The notes beneath the pieces were generated by a model. That model was given only the letters and a program-made list of their open reading frames with translations, was not told the DNA's origin and ran no database searches. Position numbers and translations under genes: made by a program. 64,000 bases of DNA from Rhodopirellula baltica SH 1 (GTDB lineage: Bacteria; Planctomycetota; Planctomycetia; Pirellulales; Pirellulaceae). The stretch is taken from positions 186,001-250,000 of the forward strand of contig NC_005027.1 of the NCBI RefSeq assembly GCF_000196115.1, given 5' to 3'. Shown one piece after another: positions 27,284-37,485 of this stretch (position 1 is the stretch's first letter; every line of letters begins with the position of its first letter).

Positions 27284-29665
27284 TCAGTTCCCAAAAGGAT
27301 CGGAACCAAATGGGTAGTCCTTTGGCTGTTCCGCGGGCGTTGTGGTCTCCGAAGGCAGCACCGTCGACATTCCCTCGGGAATTAAATCGGTGTCGATGAC
27401 GAACGCCTTCAGTCCTGACAACGAGGACGGCAGTTCGCGATCCATGCCAAGTTGATCGACCAACTTGCGACGCTGTATCGCAAACTCCTGCATCCGCTGC
27501 TCGCACTGGGCCAACCGGTTTTCTTGTTTTAGCAACTCGGTTTGGTAACGCTGGATCACTTCCCGAGGGAACGAGCTGCTGCCTCGCTGGCGAGTCAACT
27601 GATTTGAAATGCGTTCGAGTTCCGTCACCAAGTGCTTTCGCAGATCCAACAAACCCTCCAGCGTGCGATCCGTTTCTTCGAGTTCGCGTCGATCCGCCAG
27701 GATGCTTCGAATCGTTTCCAACTGAGCCTCATTCCATTTGGCTTCCGCGACCCAGCGTTCCAGTGTGCCCATCGCGATCTCGCCCCACCCGTTGGGATCG
27801 TCGGCCGTGTGCTTCGACACGGTCACAATTTCACGAGAGCCTCCATCGGGTATTTTAACTCGCAATCGATGCCACTCATCTGTTTTCTCGACTTCGATGT
27901 CCTTGTCTTTCAAAGCCTGCAACTCGAAAGGTCGTGGTGGCAGTGGGACTTCCAAGATCACGTTCCGGTCATCACCAGAGCGATTTAGAACGTCGTATTG
28001 AGTCGATCGTTGATGCTGCGTTCTGATCGTGATTCGATGCAACTTCTCATCGATCTCAATCGATTGCTGCTCCGAAGTCGTTTCGACAGGATGGGTCGTG
28101 ACACGAACACCTCCATCCATCGCATACCCGACCAATCGCTTGACCGATGGAGCCAAATCTGGAAGCACGACCTCGCCGAGAATCGATCGCATTTGATCGC
28201 CCGCTAAAACACTGCCGGGTCCCGAGGGCAACAATGCGGGAGTGTTGTTTTCAATTTCCAAGCACAACAACGTTGCTGTCGGATGATAGGACTGGCGATA
28301 GACGGAAACGTCGGTGACCGAGACGGGATCGATCAGCGTGTCCAACAGAGCGGTCTTCCCGCTATCTAAATCAACGGAATCAAACTGCAATTCCAAGGTG
28401 CTGCCGGCGGGAGCGTCCGTGGTTTCGTTCAGCACTTGGTTCAATGAACTGCCGTAACCGGATTCGCCTGCGAACAGATCCGCAGACCCCTTGCCGCTTG
28501 CACGACCAGGCATCGCACCAAACGATCCTCCTCCCATGCCGCCTCCCATTCCACCGGCTCCCATGCCCATGCCCATCGACAAGTCCACATCCATTCCCAT
28601 TATGCCCATGGAACCATCCATCCCGATCGTCTCCTCGCGGATCCCTGGACCTGCCAACTCGAGGTCGTCATAAGCCCGCCCCAGCGATTCACTGAACCGT
28701 GGCGCCATCGCCACCTGTCGAGATGGACGCTGCAATTGATTCAACCTGGCTCGCAGGACCGAACGCAAATCCATGGTGAACAGAACAGGGCTTCCGTCGA
28801 CCAGACTCAGTTCGACGCCATCCCAATCGATACCCGACGTGTTCTCGACGATGCTGCGATGAATCAATTGGTCGCCTTCGATCCGGTAGCTGACTTTCCA
28901 CATCGGCACCGAACGCATCAAACCGATCGTGACCTCTCGCTCGGGTCCATCCCCGAACACGAACTCGACCGCGTGCGTCGCCAATTCGGCTGGCCGAGCT
29001 TCTTTTTCCAAAGCTTCTCTTAAACGAGATCGAAACTCCTCATCCACGGCGTCGATGGACTCAAAGCCATCCACCCACATCGAGCTCAATCCCGTCTCGG
29101 TCAACACTGTCATGACCTCACGCTCGATTCGTTGTTCGTCGACGATTTCGGTGCGTTGCTCAATCGCGACCAACGTGCCTTCGACCTTCTTGCCCGAGTG
29201 CTCCGTCGCAACGATGCGTTGCCCCTTCATCGACACCAACAAATCGCCAAGCGTTCGTGTGTTCGGTGATGTCGTCGGTGGATGGACCGGATCGCGAGAT
29301 GACACCATCCGAATTTCACCCGGTGCCGCAGGATCCAAAATTCGAGACACACGAATCGCTTCGTCCAGTTCGAACTCGCCTACCTCGACACGAAAGACTC
29401 TCGCACCGTTGATCTTGCCGCGAAACTCAAACCAGCCTTTTCCGGCGGCATGAAGCGTGACTGAGCGAAGCCCCAAATCGACTTCAGGAGCAGCCTGCTC
29501 CGCTCGTTTCTCGTCCGCCTGATTTTCACCTGCTCGCTTGAGCGGTCGCCCGTTCAACTCTTGTGCCGGCAACTCCGGTAACGATGAGACGTTGAACAGA
29601 ATCGGAAACGCGAACAGATACAACAACGACCCCCGCAGGGATCGTTTCCATACAACGGCATTCAT
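27284..29665 (-). CDS. Large secreted protein with Met/Gly-rich insert, DUF4139-like
   Basis: 793 residues. An N-terminal hydrophobic signal (about 8-35) precedes a domain with the pattern of DUF4139/mucoidy-inhibitor proteins (MWKVSYRIEGDQLIHRSIVENTS..., then DWDGVELSLVDGSP). Around residues 375-405 there is a low-complexity insert built from Met and Gly (GMGMGAGGMGGGMGGG). The C-terminal 150 residues are predicted coiled coil (RRELEETDRTLEGLLDLRKHL and on). No enzyme motif was seen. It converges on the small CxxC gene with an 8-bp gap. Confidence 0.55.
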   Translation of the reverse strand: MNAVVWKRSLRGSLLYLFAFPILFNVSSLPELPAQELNGRPLKRAGENQADEKRAEQAAPEVDLGLRSVTLHAAGKGWFEFRGKINGARVFRVEVGEFELDEAIRVSRILDPAAPGEIRMVSSRDPVHPPTTSPNTRTLGDLLVSMKGQRIVATEHSGKKVEGTLVAIEQRTEIVDEQRIEREVMTVLTETGLSSMWVDGFESIDAVDEEFRSRLREALEKEARPAELATHAVEFVFGDGPEREVTIGLMRSVPMWKVSYRIEGDQLIHRSIVENTSGIDWDGVELSLVDGSPVLFTMDLRSVLRARLNQLQRPSRQVAMAPRFSESLGRAYDDLELAGPGIREETIGMDGSMGIMGMDVDLSMGMGMGAGGMGGGMGGGSFGAMPGRASGKGSADLFAGESGYGSSLNQVLNETTDAPAGSTLELQFDSVDLDSGKTALLDTLIDPVSVTDVSVYRQSYHPTATLLCLEIENNTPALLPSGPGSVLAGDQMRSILGEVVLPDLAPSVKRLVGYAMDGGVRVTTHPVETTSEQQSIEIDEKLHRITIRTQHQRSTQYDVLNRSGDDRNVILEVPLPPRPFELQALKDKDIEVEKTDEWHRLRVKIPDGGSREIVTVSKHTADDPNGWGEIAMGTLERWVAEAKWNEAQLETIRSILADRRELEETDRTLEGLLDLRKHLVTELERISNQLTRQRGSSSFPREVIQRYQTELLKQENRLAQCEQRMQEFAIQRRKLVDQLGMDRELPSSLSGLKAFVIDTDLIPEGMSTVLPSETTTPAEQPKDYPFGSDPFGN

Positions 29666-29822
29666 GACTGATTTCCAGAAGAGTCAAAGAGAAGCTCAGG
29701 CTGCGTCGAACACGTCCACACACACCTGCCTCGATTCTAAACCGAGACAGTGCAGCAGCACGCCGAGAACACGACGAATCTGAGCCGACTTTCTTAGGTC
29801 TTTCTGGATAAAAACATCAGCA

Positions 29823-31274
29823 TCAGCCGTTCGACTTGGACGCCGCTTCGCGTTTCAGCTCTTGAAAACGAGCCCGCATTTCGGCCAATTGCTTTGCTTG
29901 AGCGGGATCGTTCACAAGATCGTTTTCTTCATGCGGATCTTCCGAGATGTGAAACAACTGTTCACGGTCGAACTCGGGCCAGTAGAAATACTTCCAGTCC
30001 TTTCTCACCAGAGCTTCCGAAGTCGGAATGAAGTTCTTGTCGCGAATCGTGGGGTGTTCGTAGAAGAACTCCTCACGCCAATCGCCTTGCTCAGCGTCGT
30101 TGGCACCATACAAAACCGACATGTCGCGGCCTTGCATGGATTCAGGAACCTCCGCCCCAACCGCGTTCAAGATGGTCGGCGCCAAATCAACACTCAGCGT
30201 GAAGTCTTCATTGGTCGAACCGTGCTTGTCTGCGGACATTCGTGGGTCACGAATGATCAACGGCACGCGAATGCTTTCTTGGTGGGGATACCACTTATCG
30301 GCCAACCCGTGTTCAGCATGGTAGTAACCATTGTCGGTCGTGAAGATCACCAACGTGTTGTCCAGCACACCCTGCTTTTCCAACTCTTTTAGAATCCGAC
30401 CGCAAGTCGAATCGACTTCCGTTGCCAAACGGTAGTAGTTCTTCATCATGATTTGATATTTCTCCGGCGTATCAAACCGCCAGTGATAACGGTTGCGACC
30501 TTCATTGCCGTCGTTGGCAACGAACTCTGGCAAGCGATGAAAGGACTCGTCCGTCGCGTTTGCCGGAACGGGGATCTCAACGTCTTGATACAGATGCATG
30601 CTTTCCGGTTGCGGCAAAAACTGCTGCGGATTTCCGTCCTCAGCATGCGTCGCGAAAAAAGCAACCGTCAGACAAAACGGTTGGTCCTTTGGACGCTTGC
30701 CCAAGAACTCCAACGCATCGTTTTCGTTTCGCTGCGTCACATGCACCTTCGATCCATCAGGCATCTTGAACCAGTGCCTGCCGTAGTAAGAACGCCCGAA
30801 ATCGAACTTCTCACCGGGGAACTTTCCGTTGTGCCATTTCCCAACGTGCCCGACGTAGTACCCGTTGTCTCGCAGGATGCCCGGATAGGTTTGTTGCCAC
30901 GGTGTTTCGAACGGTTTGAAACCATCGCAACCGTGCGAGGACATCCACTGCCCGGTGAACAAGCACGCTCGACTGACACCGCAAATGGATGTCGTCACGC
31001 AGTTCTCCGTGAACCGCATCCCTTCGCTCGCAAGTGCATCCAACGTTGGTGTCTTCACAACCGGATTCCCGGCGACTCCCAGCGTGTCATGACGCCAATC
31101 ATCCGCATACAAAACCACCACGTTCATCGGAGCGTCGGACGCTTTTGCTGATTCGTCCGAATCGGCACTGACCGGGGACGAGAGGCTGCCAACCAGCAAC
31201 GCCGCAAAAACGCTCAGGCCGCATGCTGGAGAAACGTGACGGAACCAAACCTTTCGGCACCAACTTGGAATCAT
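29823..31274 (-). CDS. Sulfatase with non-standard formylglycine motif
   Basis: 483 residues, exported (hydrophobic stretch about 13-36). It shows the sulfatase N-terminal metal site ([11 protein letters not shown]) and a C-terminal [10 protein letters not shown] with a metal-binding Asp-Asn. The residue modified to formylglycine would be Cys98 in [13 protein letters not shown]. The consensus CxPxR is here CGVSR, with Val for Pro. The substrate is probably a sulfated polysaccharide; the sequence resembles the iduronate/heparan-type sulfatases common in planctomycetes. ATG 31274 is chosen because it starts just before the signal peptide. It is divergent from a second sulfatase across 112 bp. 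Confidence 0.82.
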   Translation of the reverse strand: MIPSWCRKVWFRHVSPACGLSVFAALLVGSLSSPVSADSDESAKASDAPMNVVVLYADDWRHDTLGVAGNPVVKTPTLDALASEGMRFTENCVTTSICGVSRACLFTGQWMSSHGCDGFKPFETPWQQTYPGILRDNGYYVGHVGKWHNGKFPGEKFDFGRSYYGRHWFKMPDGSKVHVTQRNENDALEFLGKRPKDQPFCLTVAFFATHAEDGNPQQFLPQPESMHLYQDVEIPVPANATDESFHRLPEFVANDGNEGRNRYHWRFDTPEKYQIMMKNYYRLATEVDSTCGRILKELEKQGVLDNTLVIFTTDNGYYHAEHGLADKWYPHQESIRVPLIIRDPRMSADKHGSTNEDFTLSVDLAPTILNAVGAEVPESMQGRDMSVLYGANDAEQGDWREEFFYEHPTIRDKNFIPTSEALVRKDWKYFYWPEFDREQLFHISEDPHEENDLVNDPAQAKQLAEMRARFQELKREAASKSNG

Positions 31275-31386
31275 GATGTTTTGACAGGAGGGAGGTTTTT
31301 CGAGGGGTGATGGCCACGGACGTGGTCGGGCGAGATAGAGTAACAGCTTTTCACAATAAAAATGCACTTTTGCGGCGAGAACCTCG

Positions 31387-32925
31387 ATGCGATTCCCACT
31401 CAACATGCGATCAACGTTCGCCATTTTATTCATCATACTTCTCGGCTCCGCCGCTTGCGTTTCGTCATCCTCGGCGGAAACCAAAACGCCTCCCAATGTG
31501 TTGATCCTGTACGCCGACGACCTGGGGTACGGCGACCTGAACCTGCAGAATGCCGAATCGAAAATCCCGACACCGCACTTGGATCAACTCGCTCGATCAG
31601 GCATGCGGTTCACGGATGGCCACTCATCATCAGGAATCTGCACGCCCAGTCGGTACGCATTGCTGACCGGACGCCATCACTGGCGGGATTTCCATGGCAT
31701 CGTCAACGCCTTTGGTGAATCCGTTTTTGAACCCGAACAACTGACGCTGCCCGAGATGTTCCAACAACACGGCTATCAAACCGCCGCGATCGGCAAGTGG
31801 CACCTCGGATGGGACTGGGATGCAATTAAAAAGCCCGACGCCAAAACCTTCGGAGAAGGACGAAAAAAAGGATACGGACCAGAAGCGTTTGATTGGACAA
31901 AATCGATCCCGGACGGACCACTTGCTCACGGATTTGATTCGTACTTTGGTGACACCGTGATCAACTTCCCTCCTTACTGTTGGATCGAAGACGACAAAGT
32001 CGTGAAGGCTCCCGACACGATCATGGACACCGCGAAATGGAAACCAATCAAAGAGGGGAATTGGGAGTGTCGCCCCGGCCCGATGACATCAGATTGGGAT
32101 CCGTATCAAAACATTCCCACCACGACCGCACGTGGCGTGCAATTCATCGAATCGCAAAAAGAAAGCGACCAACCGTTCTTTCTTTACTTTGCTTTCCCGG
32201 CACCCCACGCACCGATCATTCCCAACGATGAGTTTGACGGTCGCTCGGGTGCTGGTCCGTACGGTGACTACGTTTGCGAAACCGATGATGCCTGCGGCAA
32301 ACTGCTGCGAGCACTGAAGGAATCAGGACAGAGTGAAAACACCATCGTGATCTTCTCTGCCGACAACGGTCCTGAACGTTATGCCTATGCTCGCGACGAA
32401 AAGTACGACCACTGGTCGTCGCAACCTTTCCGTGGATTGAAACGTGACCTGTACGAAGGTGGACACCATGTGCCCTTCGTCATTCATTGGCCGGGCGTGA
32501 CCGACTCTGGATCGACTTGCGACGCATTGGTATCACAAGTCGACATCTTCGCAACGCTGGCGGAGATGCTCGGGCATTCGATCCCGGATGGACAAGCCAA
32601 GGATTCACGCAGCCTGATGCCGCTGCTAAAAGAACCCAAGCAACAACATCGTCAGTCGCTGGTCCAAAACACTCGCGTCGATGTATATGCGATTCGCGAT
32701 GGCAAGTGGTTGTTGATCGATGCCAAGAGCGGCTATGTCAGCGGCCGCAACAAAGGCTGGGAATCACGCCGGCAAATCCCTGCTGACGACAAACTACCGC
32801 ACGAGCTCTACGATTTGTCCGTCGACATTGGTCAAAGCGAAAACGTCGCTGGCGAACACCCTGAAATCGTCGAGCGAATGAAAGCGTTGCTGCAAACCAT
32901 TCGCGAAGACGGCTATCCCGAATAG
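31387..32925 (+). CDS. Arylsulfatase-type sulfatase
   Basis: 512 residues with a signal peptide (about 8-30). The metal-binding start is [13 protein letters not shown] and the formylglycine site is Cys85 in [15 protein letters not shown], a perfect CTPSR motif. [10 protein letters not shown] and SADNGPERY supply further active-site residues. It is exported to hydrolyse sulfate esters, most likely of algal polysaccharides. The 112-bp space shared with the divergent sulfatase gene should contain both promoters, suggesting joint regulation. A second ATG six codons in is an alternative start. Confidence 0.88.
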   Translation: MRFPLNMRSTFAILFIILLGSAACVSSSSAETKTPPNVLILYADDLGYGDLNLQNAESKIPTPHLDQLARSGMRFTDGHSSSGICTPSRYALLTGRHHWRDFHGIVNAFGESVFEPEQLTLPEMFQQHGYQTAAIGKWHLGWDWDAIKKPDAKTFGEGRKKGYGPEAFDWTKSIPDGPLAHGFDSYFGDTVINFPPYCWIEDDKVVKAPDTIMDTAKWKPIKEGNWECRPGPMTSDWDPYQNIPTTTARGVQFIESQKESDQPFFLYFAFPAPHAPIIPNDEFDGRSGAGPYGDYVCETDDACGKLLRALKESGQSENTIVIFSADNGPERYAYARDEKYDHWSSQPFRGLKRDLYEGGHHVPFVIHWPGVTDSGSTCDALVSQVDIFATLAEMLGHSIPDGQAKDSRSLMPLLKEPKQQHRQSLVQNTRVDVYAIRDGKWLLIDAKSGYVSGRNKGWESRRQIPADDKLPHELYDLSVDIGQSENVAGEHPEIVERMKALLQTIREDGYPE

Positions 32926-32957
32926 CATTGCTCTGCAGCAATTCGGTGAATGCCGAA

Positions 32958-33986
32958 CTACTCAGCGAGCTGTTTCAGTTTGTCCTGAGCGGCTTTGGAA
33001 TCGATTGCTTCGGCGGCGATTTCAACGCCTTCGGTGAGCGATGAAACTCTACCTACCAAACGAAGCGCCGCGGCACATCCCGCTAACACCGTGTCGCGAT
33101 GCGATCCGGGGCTGCCTCCAAAAAGGTTGCGAATGATCTCAGCCGATTCCGGTGGATCGGCCGCGGCGAGTGCGTTCTGGTGAACCGGAGTCAGCCCAAA
33201 ATCGGCCGGCGTCCAGGTATGGTTTTGCTGAGTCCCCGATGCGACCTCGATGCATGACGTTTCGCCATCCAACGAGACTTCATCTTGTCCATCCTGAGCG
33301 TGCAAGACATAGCTTCGCTGCGTGTCGAGTTCCGCCAGTGCCGCTGCGATCTTTTGCTGCGTTTCGGGGGCAGCGGTCCCGAGCAATTGGTGTGTCGCAC
33401 CGGCCGGATTGCAAAGCGGCCCAAGCAAGTTGAACAACGTCGGCACGGCGAGTTTGCGACGAACGGAAACAACATGACGCATCGCGGGATGCAGCTTGGC
33501 CGCGAAGCAAAAGCAAATGCCAATGTCGTTGAGTCGTCGAGAAACTTGATCGGGTTCGGATTCGATTTTGACGCCCAAACATTCCAGCACATCGGCCGAT
33601 CCAGTCTTGCTGGTCGCACGTCGATTGCCGTGTTTGGCAACCGCGACTCCACATGCCGATGCCAAAATCGCAACCGCGGTGGAGATATTGAAGGTTCCCG
33701 ATCCGCTGCCACCCGTGCCGCATGTGTCCAGCAGAACGTCATGTTCGTGATCGATCCGAGTCATGTGCTTTCGCATCGCCCGCGCCGCACCGACCAACTC
33801 GCTCACCGCCTCGCCTTTTTCGCGAAGTGCGAGCAACAACTGGCCGACTTCTTCTTCGTTGGCAGCACCTTGCAACATCGCGTCGATCAAGGCGCCGGTT
33901 TGCTCCGCCGATAAATCGTTGCCACCTCGAGCATGGGTGATGGCATCCGAGAAAGAGAGCGAAGGGTCAGTCGAAGAATCAGTCAT
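32958..33986 (-). CDS. trpD: Anthranilate phosphoribosyltransferase
   Basis: 342 residues, the usual family length. It shows the PRPP-binding loop DTCGTGGSGSGTFNIST, the HGNRRATSKTGSADVLE motif with the second metal site, and PTLFNLLGPLCNPAG. It transfers phosphoribosyl to anthranilate in tryptophan synthesis. It stands alone, with no other trp gene nearby, and converges on the sulfatase gene with a 32-bp gap. The start at 33986 fits the expected N-terminus (FSDAITHARGGNDLSAEQ). Confidence 0.92.
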   Translation of the reverse strand: MTDSSTDPSLSFSDAITHARGGNDLSAEQTGALIDAMLQGAANEEEVGQLLLALREKGEAVSELVGAARAMRKHMTRIDHEHDVLLDTCGTGGSGSGTFNISTAVAILASACGVAVAKHGNRRATSKTGSADVLECLGVKIESEPDQVSRRLNDIGICFCFAAKLHPAMRHVVSVRRKLAVPTLFNLLGPLCNPAGATHQLLGTAAPETQQKIAAALAELDTQRSYVLHAQDGQDEVSLDGETSCIEVASGTQQNHTWTPADFGLTPVHQNALAAADPPESAEIIRNLFGGSPGSHRDTVLAGCAAALRLVGRVSSLTEGVEIAAEAIDSKAAQDKLKQLAE

Positions 33987-34106
33987 CAGCCTGGCAGGAC
34001 AAGAGCATCAAAGCGTGCTTTCGCAACGCGACGTTGGGTTGAACGCCCCAAGTGTAACTTGCCGCCACGATTCGAAGGAGCCAGCATGAAACGCCTTCAT
34101 CCCGCT

Positions 34107-35150
34107 TCATTCACTGAGAGACTTGACCCGCTGCTCGATTTCTTCTCGATCCATTTGTCGGGACTCAGCCGGAAACTCATACGGCATCAAATACCAATCT
34201 TCGGTGAAGTCAGCTCGCTCTCCTGGGGACAAGTTTTCTGCTGGCCCGATGGGTTCTAATTCCACCAAGTCCTTTTCCGGGTACCAGACCGATACCGTCA
34301 GCCCCGCCAATTCGTTGTACGACCGTTCAGGGAATGTCGGAAAACGCTTTACAAACAATTGGTCCGTCGGTGCCAAATACGCCAGCCACCCCGCATGGCT
34401 GTCAAAACCCAATTTGGGAAATTCCGGCGTCGCCGAAATAACAACCGTATCCTCATCGACGTGAATATTGGGCTCGGTCGGCCGTGAACGAATCAATCCG
34501 TTCTCGTAGCGGACGTACCCGTTCGGGAAACGCACCGGTCCCGATCGAGGGACCAAAACGATTCCTCCACCGACCGCAAAAGTTCGGCTCCAATGGCACA
34601 AACTGACCGGGCGATCGGATTCGTTTGCGATCGTTTGGGTGCATCTGAGGTGAGACCCCGTTTCGTCCAGCTCAAAAATTCGCGTCAGTCGGGCTCCCGA
34701 TTTTGGATCGTACTGGCTCGTCATCTTCACCGTGCGATCGGCAACGATTTCCGCTGTCCACCGACCGTTCCAAAGCACATTGCCTCGTTGAACAACCATT
34801 TCGGGACCGATGTCGAATCGTCCGGCCGATAACTGACCACGTCGATCCGTTTGACCTTTTTCAAATTGTTGCAGCGTCCAACCTGCGTCGTCGGGATCCA
34901 GGTACAGCACATTCGTACCGTCGACCGAATACTCCAACACTCGGCCACCCGCGGCGGGACAAAGCGTCACCACCGCATCACCGTTGCTGAGGCGAAGACA
35001 ATCGTCATAGCCGTGAAACGACACGACTGAAACACCGTCCGCCGCGGTTGCTCCGGCGGCAATGGTCAGCCCCACGCCGAACAAGGTTGCAATGACAACG
35101 GTGGCAAACCCCGTTTGCGTCCGTTGGAGGCTGGATGATGAAGTGGACAC
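34107..35150 (-). CDS. Secreted beta-sandwich protein, DUF4380/aldose-epimerase-like
   Basis: 347 residues with a signal peptide (about 12-37, ending TAADG). The pattern is all-beta: DAVVTLCPAAGGRVLEYSVDGTNVLYLDP near the start resembles the first strands of galactose mutarotase-like folds, and later segments (TIANESDRPVSLCHWSRTFAVGGG) fit the DUF4380 family. No catalytic His/Glu assignment can be made by eye. It probably binds or processes a sugar outside the cytoplasm. It is divergent from the nucleoside hydrolase gene across 173 bp. Confidence 0.5.
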   Translation of the reverse strand: MSTSSSSLQRTQTGFATVVIATLFGVGLTIAAGATAADGVSVVSFHGYDDCLRLSNGDAVVTLCPAAGGRVLEYSVDGTNVLYLDPDDAGWTLQQFEKGQTDRRGQLSAGRFDIGPEMVVQRGNVLWNGRWTAEIVADRTVKMTSQYDPKSGARLTRIFELDETGSHLRCTQTIANESDRPVSLCHWSRTFAVGGGIVLVPRSGPVRFPNGYVRYENGLIRSRPTEPNIHVDEDTVVISATPEFPKLGFDSHAGWLAYLAPTDQLFVKRFPTFPERSYNELAGLTVSVWYPEKDLVELEPIGPAENLSPGERADFTEDWYLMPYEFPAESRQMDREEIEQRVKSLSE

Positions 35151-35323
35151 GTGGGTCTCGATTCGAAAACGCTGATTAGAAACACAATCGAGATTCGATC
35201 AGTGGAAGAAACTTCTCCCACGTTGCCTCATCGTATCCAATCCAACTCCACTCCGGTGCGATTCGCGACACGACCGCGGCGAGGGTCTCGCCCGGCCACC
35301 GTGAAGAACTTAGACTGGATGGC

Positions 35324-36268
35324 ATGAGCAGAAAGATCATCATCGACTGTGACCCCGGAATCGACGACGCCATTGCAATCACGATGGCGTTGTTTGATCC
35401 ACGACTCGACGTTGTCGCGATCACTCCCACCGCCGGAACCGTTGACGCGGCCCAAGCGAGCATCAATGCGATGGGAATCGTCGATTTGCTCGATCCGGCT
35501 CGATACCCACAATTGGGAACCGCGGTCGCGCCAACCGATCCGCCAATGCTGGACGACAGTCATCTGAACGGCCCGGATGGATTGGCGGGATTGAACTTTC
35601 CTTCGGCGACTCGCCAAAACGATCATTCCAGCGACAAGTTGATGGCGGATTTGATTCGACGCCATCCTGACGAGATCACCATCGTTTGCTTGGGACCGCT
35701 GACCAACTTGGCTCGCGTTTGCCGCATGGATCCTGCCGTGTTGCCGTTGATTGACAAAGTTGTCATCAGTGGCGGAGCGGTCTCGCACAGCGGCAATGCG
35801 ACGGCGGTTTCCGAGATGAACTTTTTCTTTGATCCGTCCAGTGCCAAACAAGTCATCGCATCGGCAACGACGAAGAGCTTGGTTCCACTCGATGTGACCG
35901 ACGCGGTCACCTTCGGCGTGGACCTGCTTGAAAAGTTGCCTCCTGAAACAACACGTGCGGGAGCCCTGCTGCACAAGATCCTGCCTTACAAATTTCGGAT
36001 CTCGCATCAAAAACTGGGACGCGAAGTCATTCCATTGCAAGACGCGACCGCGTTGATCTCAGTCATTGAACCCGAGATGTTTCAGTGGGATGAAATGGCC
36101 GGCGACGTTGAAGTCAATGGCGCCCTGACCCGCGGCATGACCGTTTTCGACCGGCGTCTACGACCGGAGTGGAGCGTCAACATGGAAGTGGCTCGTCGAG
36201 CCAGCATCACCGATGTTCGAGATGCCATCGTGCGTAGCATTCGTTACGCCGGCCAACAAACCCGCTAG
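35324..36268 (+). CDS. Inosine-uridine-preferring nucleoside hydrolase family protein
   Basis: 314 residues. The calcium-binding motif DCDPGIDDAIA is at residues 8-18, with CLGPLTNLARV and the substrate-binding EMNFFFDP further on. These are the hallmarks of the IU-nucleoside hydrolase family, which cleaves the N-glycosidic bond of ribonucleosides. The length is normal. The ATG at 35324 is the only reasonable start. The next gene begins 13 bp after the stop and may be co-transcribed. Confidence 0.88.
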   Translation: MSRKIIIDCDPGIDDAIAITMALFDPRLDVVAITPTAGTVDAAQASINAMGIVDLLDPARYPQLGTAVAPTDPPMLDDSHLNGPDGLAGLNFPSATRQNDHSSDKLMADLIRRHPDEITIVCLGPLTNLARVCRMDPAVLPLIDKVVISGGAVSHSGNATAVSEMNFFFDPSSAKQVIASATTKSLVPLDVTDAVTFGVDLLEKLPPETTRAGALLHKILPYKFRISHQKLGREVIPLQDATALISVIEPEMFQWDEMAGDVEVNGALTRGMTVFDRRLRPEWSVNMEVARRASITDVRDAIVRSIRYAGQQTR

Positions 36269-36281
36269 GTCAACACTTCCA

Positions 36282-37313
36282 ATGGAATGGATGTTGATGG
36301 CGCTGGTATCCGCCGGATTGCTCGGGGTCTACGACCTCGCCAAAAAACTGGCCGCTCGCGAAAACGCGGTGCCGATGGTCTTGTTTGCCTCCGCCTGCGT
36401 TGCGACGGCAATTTGGGGACCGCTATTGATCGCTCAACAATTCACCGGTGATGCCTTTCCGATCGAGTTTTTGAAGGTCCAACCGCTGACCTGGACTGAT
36501 CATGGCAAACTGTTGGCGAAAAGCGTGCTCGTCGGAGCGTCTTGGACGCTCGCGTTGTTTGCACTGAAACACCTGCCGCTGTCCATCGCCGCACCAATTC
36601 GATCCACCAGTCCCGTGTGGACGATCGTCATTGCAATCGGTGTGCTGGGCGAACGGCCCGCGATGATGCAATGGGCAGGCATCGCGATCGTCGTCGCTTC
36701 GTTCTGGTTGTTTTCAACACTCGGTAAATCCGAGGGAATCAAATTCACGACCAATCGTTGGGTTGGATGCATGCTGATAGCAACACTGCTGGGATCGTTC
36801 AGTTCCATCTACGATAAATATCTATTGCAAGGCGCTGGTTATTCACCAGCGACCGTTCAAGCTTGGTTCACGATTTACATGTTGCCGGTGATGACCCCGC
36901 TTGCACTGCACTGGTGGTTCAACCGACGACGAATAGCGCCACGCGGTGAAAACGTGGATCGAGCGACATCAGAGGACTTGTCACCAACGGAGACTGCTAG
37001 CAAGACGACAGCACGTTCCTCCACGATCGGAACGGCAAGGGGAACCATTCCTGGTTCGTCCACGTCCAAGTTTGAGTTCCGAACGGCGGTTTGGTGCATC
37101 AGCCCTCTGCTGTTAGCAGCAGACATGGTCTACTTCACCGCCATGGCGAACCCAGATGCCATGGTTTCTGTCATTTCGACGCTGCGGAGATGCAGTGTCG
37201 TTGTCGCGTTGGTATTGGGAGCATCTCGGTTGGGCGAAGTGAACCTTCAACGGAAGGCATTCTGCGTGGCTGGAATTTTATTGGGTGCTGCTATGATCCT
37301 TCTGGGGAAATGA
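36282..37313 (+). CDS. EamA/DMT-family membrane transporter
   Basis: 343 residues with about ten hydrophobic segments arranged as two repeats. The N-terminal half ends at the GERPAMMQWAGIAIVVASFW motif, and the C-terminal half at the related GEVNLQRKAFCVAGILLG. Both are typical ends of EamA repeats. A hydrophilic Ser/Thr-rich linker of about 50 residues (about 220-270) separates the last helices and is longer than usual. The substrate is unknown. The frame extends into the preceding gene; ATG 36282 is chosen because it starts at the first helix. Confidence 0.78.
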   Translation: MEWMLMALVSAGLLGVYDLAKKLAARENAVPMVLFASACVATAIWGPLLIAQQFTGDAFPIEFLKVQPLTWTDHGKLLAKSVLVGASWTLALFALKHLPLSIAAPIRSTSPVWTIVIAIGVLGERPAMMQWAGIAIVVASFWLFSTLGKSEGIKFTTNRWVGCMLIATLLGSFSSIYDKYLLQGAGYSPATVQAWFTIYMLPVMTPLALHWWFNRRRIAPRGENVDRATSEDLSPTETASKTTARSSTIGTARGTIPGSSTSKFEFRTAVWCISPLLLAADMVYFTAMANPDAMVSVISTLRRCSVVVALVLGASRLGEVNLQRKAFCVAGILLGAAMILLGK

Positions 37314-37485
37314 ACCCCTTCAATTGTCGCGATCGGTACATTCTTCCCCCCTGTTATTTTTTAGCGTTCGACGAAACCACAATCCCAAGTCAAGATAGTG
37401 TCCGACGCTTAGTGTTAAAGTGTCCCCGCAGCCCATGTGTCAGCTGCTGGTTTACGTTTGGTGACATGGAAGCCGCCGCGACGGT

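Noticed and set aside
28500-28620. Short tandem DNA repeat or CRISPR-like array
   Set aside because: The repetition of CCCATGCC-type units encodes the Met/Gly-rich protein segment, and the units have no spacer structure. No CRISPR array was seen anywhere in the window.
31387-31470. Lipoprotein signal in the plus-strand sulfatase
   Set aside because: The cysteine after GSAA lacks the Leu at -3 required by the lipobox, so a normal signal peptide is more likely.
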